From contig JAFYLX010000007.1 of NCBI GenBank assembly GCA_017556895.1, forward strand, positions 1 to 8,204: a stretch of 8,204 nt of DNA. The letters run 5' to 3'. The stretch comes from Bacillota bacterium. Its GTDB lineage: Bacteria > Bacillota_A > Clostridia > Peptostreptococcales > Anaerovoracaceae. A program made the translations under genes and the position numbers. The notes under the pieces are model-generated. The model was not told the origin of the DNA. It made no database searches and saw nothing but the letters and a program-made list of their open reading frames with translations. Numbering within the stretch: position 1 is the first letter of the stretch; every line of letters starts with the position of its first letter. Below, piece by piece: positions 5,748 through 8,204 of the stretch.

Positions 5748-7121
5748 CTACATTCCTGTAAAAACATTTATCCACTTCTTGCTGAAATATCTTTGGTAAC
5801 AGAATATTACCTTGATGAAGTCCGAAATAGCTACTACCGCGATGGCAAGTGGCAAGGATAAATCTAGCACAAGCACCGCGAAAAATGCTAGCGGAACCTG
5901 TAATAGCATATTTAATGCCGAGTCAATTAATAAGCAATAAACAGTATCACCGCCTGCTCTTAAAATACCACAAATTATAACATATGCAAGCATTTTTGGT
6001 GTAAGAGCAATGGCATAAAGGAATAATGCAGACATAATAAGGCTTGTCGTCTCAACGTTATAATCATAAATGTCTGCGATTGGACCTCTAAGCAGTATCA
6101 ATGCCAGCGTCATAATCACATTTGTTACCCAAGTGGCAATGAGTGATAGCCCGCTGTAGCCATAGGCCAGTTCTTTTTTCCCCTGCCCTAGAGTCTGTCC
6201 AACTATAACCGTTGTCGCATTACTTAGCCCCGCATATACAGTGTGGAAAACGTCTGTAACCGTATTTGCGATTTGAACTACCGCAAGGGCTACGGCCCCA
6301 ATTCTTCCGTATGCCGCGAATATCATAGCCACTGAAAGGGCCCATAAACTTTCGTTGAAGATAACCGGAATGGCAGTCTTCATAACATTTGTAAACATAT
6401 TTTTGTCGAATCCAAAAAGTTCCTTTGGCATAGCTCTAAGCGGATTCGTTTTATGTGAATATACGTAGATGTACATACAAGCACATTCGATAGCTCTTGA
6501 AATTAAAGTAGCTAGCGCTGCACCTTCTACTCCCAGCTTTGGCATACCGAAGTTACCAAAGATTAGGCAGTAGTTTAGGAAAATATTAATGCAGATTGCA
6601 ACAAGGTTAATCATTGTTGGAACCTTAAGCAATGCTGTTGCCCTGGAATTATATGAAATAACGAAAGTTAGTCCACTAAATAAATATGAGAAGCAGGCAA
6701 TTCTAATATAGTCTACACCGTAAGCGATAACCATTTGATCATCACTAAACAAACCGATCAGAGTAGGTGCTGCAAAGTACGCTAAAGCAACGATAGGAAT
6801 CGTCAATGCACCGAACACTAGATAATCAATGCCAAGAATCTTTCTAAGGCTTTTTAGGTCTCTAATTCCCCAATACTGGATTAAGTATACTCCTGCACCA
6901 CTGAAGATTCCAAATAGAAGTACGCTGTATATAAAGTAAATCTGGTTAGCAGATCCAACTGCCGCGAGGGCTTCTTCTGAAATCTTCCCTACCATGATTG
7001 TATCCACTAAATTGAGGCATACTACAACAAGTTGCTGGAGAACTACAGGTATCCCAACAACTGCCATATGCTTCCAAAAGGCCATCTTATCTTCTTTTGT
7101 CATTACATATTTTTTAGTCAT
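5748..7121 (-). CDS. MATE family multidrug/cation antiporter
   Basis: This 457-residue integral membrane protein is of normal length for a MATE exporter, with hydrophobic segments consistent with the family's 12 helices in two six-helix halves. First-half landmarks are IPVVLQQLVVVCLNLVDTIMVG (24-45) and PTMINLVAICINIFLNYCLIFGN ending near 190, then LGVEGAALATLISR (197-209). Second-half landmarks are ATTVIVGQTLGQGKKELA (302-319) and CGILRAGGDT (384-393). MATE proteins expel cationic drugs or metabolites in exchange for Na+ or H+; neither substrate nor coupling ion can be read from sequence. The ATG at 7121 follows GAGGAAG by a short gap and is preferred over the Met at residue 7. It lies just after the rny terminator and heads the unit with the desulfurase and thiI; no functional link to sulfur transfer is evident. 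Confidence 0.94.
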   Translation of the reverse strand: MTKKYVMTKEDKMAFWKHMAVVGIPVVLQQLVVVCLNLVDTIMVGKISEEALAAVGSANQIYFIYSVLLFGIFSGAGVYLIQYWGIRDLKSLRKILGIDYLVFGALTIPIVALAYFAAPTLIGLFSDDQMVIAYGVDYIRIACFSYLFSGLTFVISYNSRATALLKVPTMINLVAICINIFLNYCLIFGNFGMPKLGVEGAALATLISRAIECACMYIYVYSHKTNPLRAMPKELFGFDKNMFTNVMKTAIPVIFNESLWALSVAMIFAAYGRIGAVALAVVQIANTVTDVFHTVYAGLSNATTVIVGQTLGQGKKELAYGYSGLSLIATWVTNVIMTLALILLRGPIADIYDYNVETTSLIMSALFLYAIALTPKMLAYVIICGILRAGGDTVYCLLIDSALNMLLQVPLAFFAVLVLDLSLPLAIAVVAISDFIKVIFCYQRYFSKKWINVFTGM

Positions 7122-7152
7122 ACTTCCTCTTTTTCGTTAGTTTCTTAAGGGC

Positions 7153-7185
7153 AAAAAAGGAACTCCTTATAATCAAAGGAGCTCC
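7153..7185 (-). terminator. Intrinsic terminator of rny
   Basis: On the minus strand GGAGCTCCTT (7176-7185) pairs with AAGGAGTTCC (7159-7168) over 10 bp with one G-U pair, around a 7-base loop, followed directly by six T (7153-7158). It starts 14 bases after the rny stop. The opposite strand has no T tract, so it acts in one direction only. Confidence 0.92.
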
Positions 7186-7198
7186 TAACAATTGACAA
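7169..7198 (-). promoter_or_regulatory. Weak candidate promoter for the MATE-desulfurase-thiI unit, inside the rny terminator
   Basis: On the minus strand TTGTCA (7193-7198) and GATTAT (7169-7174) are 18 bases apart and match -35 and -10 consensus at five and four of six positions. The -10 lies in the loop of the terminator hairpin. A start near 7162 would give a leader of about 40 bases. Only 31 bases separate the end of the T tract from the MATE start, so a promoter must overlap the terminator or rny, unless readthrough supplies the unit. Confidence 0.3.
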
Positions 7199-7199
7199 A

Positions 7200-8204
7200 T
7201 TATTTTGCGTAATCAATAGCTCTTGTTTCTCTAACAACGTTAACCTTGATCTGACCTGGATATTCAAGTTCAGATTCAATCTTCTTAGAGATTTCTCTAG
7301 CCAGGAATACGATTTCTTCGTCATTAACGTCATCAGGCTTAGCAATGATTCTAATTTCACGACCTGCCTGAATAGCGAAGGACTTTTCAACTCCCGGAGT
7401 AGTATTAGCGATTTCTTCTAGCTTTTCAAGTCTCTTGATGTAAGCGTCAAGTGTTTCTCTTCTTGCACCAGGTCTTGCAGCAGATAGAGCGTCAGCCGCA
7501 GCAATTAATACTGCTTCCATGCTCTTTGGTTCATAATCGCCATGATGAGCTGCCATGCCGTTAATAACAGCATCTGATTCTTTGTACTTCTTAAGTACGT
7601 CGATACCGATATCTACATGAGTACCTTCAACTTCGTGGTCAAGAGCCTTACCGATATCGTGTAATAAACCTGCTCTCTTAGCAAGCTTAATGTCTAGGCC
7701 AAGTTCGCCAGCCATTAAACCGGAAAGGTGAGCAACTTCTACAGAGTGCTTAAGAACATTCTGTCCATAAGATGTTCTGTATTTTAATCTACCTAATAAC
7801 TTGATTAGTTCTGGATGAAGATTGTGAATTCCAACTTCAAATGCTGCCTGTTCACCTTCTTCTTTGATGATTGCGTTAACTTCTCTTTCAGCCTTTTCAA
7901 CCATTTCTTCAATTCTTGCCGGATGAATTCTTCCGTCAACAATCAACTTTTCAAGAGCGATTCTTGCGATTTCTCTTCTAACTGGGTCAAAACCTGATAA
8001 GATAACTGCTTCTGGTGTATCGTCGATAATTAAGTCCACACCTGTTAACGTTTCGATAGCTCTGATGTTTCTACCTTCACGACCAATGATTCTACCCTTC
8101 ATTTCGTCGTTTGGTAATGCTACTACAGAAACTGTGCTTTCTGCTACGTGGTCAGCAGCACATCTTTGAATAGCATTTGTGATGATGTACTTAGCCTTCT
8201 TGTC
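7200..8204 (-). CDS. rny: Ribonuclease Y, C-terminal part (5' end cut by window edge)
   Basis: The frame is open from the window edge (first full codon at 8204) to TAA at 7200, giving 334 residues of a protein usually about 510-520 long; the membrane helix and coiled coil lie outside. The true start is not the internal ATG at 8102, because conserved residues ([24 protein letters not shown]) run in frame before it. RNase Y is the membrane-bound endonuclease that starts bulk mRNA decay and riboswitch turnover in many Bacillota. Visible domains are a KH RNA-binding domain around [12 protein letters not shown] (visible residues 37-48) and an HD metal-phosphohydrolase domain with [12 protein letters not shown] (180-191), AAHHGD (218-223) and [14 protein letters not shown] (237-250). 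A strong terminator follows directly, so it is the last gene of its transcript. Confidence 0.97.
   Translation of the reverse strand, partial: DKKAKYIITNAIQRCAADHVAESTVSVVALPNDEMKGRIIGREGRNIRAIETLTGVDLIIDDTPEAVILSGFDPVRREIARIALEKLIVDGRIHPARIEEMVEKAEREVNAIIKEEGEQAAFEVGIHNLHPELIKLLGRLKYRTSYGQNVLKHSVEVAHLSGLMAGELGLDIKLAKRAGLLHDIGKALDHEVEGTHVDIGIDVLKKYKESDAVINGMAAHHGDYEPKSMEAVLIAAADALSAARPGARRETLDAYIKRLEKLEEIANTTPGVEKSFAIQAGREIRIIAKPDDVNDEEIVFLAREISKKIESELEYPGQIKVNVVRETRAIDYAK

Noticed and set aside
7145..7390. An 81-codon minus-strand frame overlapping the rny end
   Set aside because: It is out of frame with rny, runs through the terminator hairpin and has no family features.

Overview
The window looks like chromosomal DNA of a low-to-moderate GC Bacillota bacterium, probably a member of the Clostridia. 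The pointers are an RNase Y gene, a short ThiI without a rhodanese domain paired with its own cysteine desulfurase, WalJ next to RlmH, a LytR-CpsA-Psr (LCP) wall protein with three N-terminal membrane helices, an RNase HI of the long form I associate with Clostridia, and purine-rich Shine-Dalgarno sites before the genes whose starts are visible. I cannot name the species. No transposase, phage gene, CRISPR array or tRNA was seen.

Layout from right to left, following transcription on the minus strand. The 3' part of rny (RNase Y) enters at 8204 and stops at 7200, followed by a textbook intrinsic terminator (7153-7185). Next comes a three-gene unit: a MATE-family exporter (5748-7121), a NifS/IscS-type cysteine desulfurase (4551-5723) and thiI (3355-4539), with gaps of 24 and 11 bases. 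The last two form a sulfur relay: the desulfurase makes a protein persulfide and ThiI uses it to make 4-thiouridine in tRNA, and perhaps the thiamine thiazole.

The 334-base gap between thiI and rnhA (3021-3354) is dense with RNA structure. A long branched hairpin followed by a T run (3049-3135) probably ends the rnhA transcript. Right after it, 3154-3350 folds on paper into a rod of about 197 nt: a collinear 18-19 nt closing stem, a central bubble with a small hairpin on its 3' side, and a long terminal stem. This resembles 6S RNA in size and architecture. It is the most interesting item in the window, but its identity is not proven. All four G-U type wobble pairs point to the plus strand as the RNA strand.

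The only plus-strand protein gene is rnhA (2457-3020). It diverges from the walJ-rlmH-LCP unit (2348 down past 1) across 108 bases that hold two back-to-back promoters. That unit couples an MBL-fold WalJ-type protein, the 23S rRNA methyltransferase RlmH and an LCP protein whose C-terminal end lies outside the window. All protein genes look intact except the two cut by the window edges.
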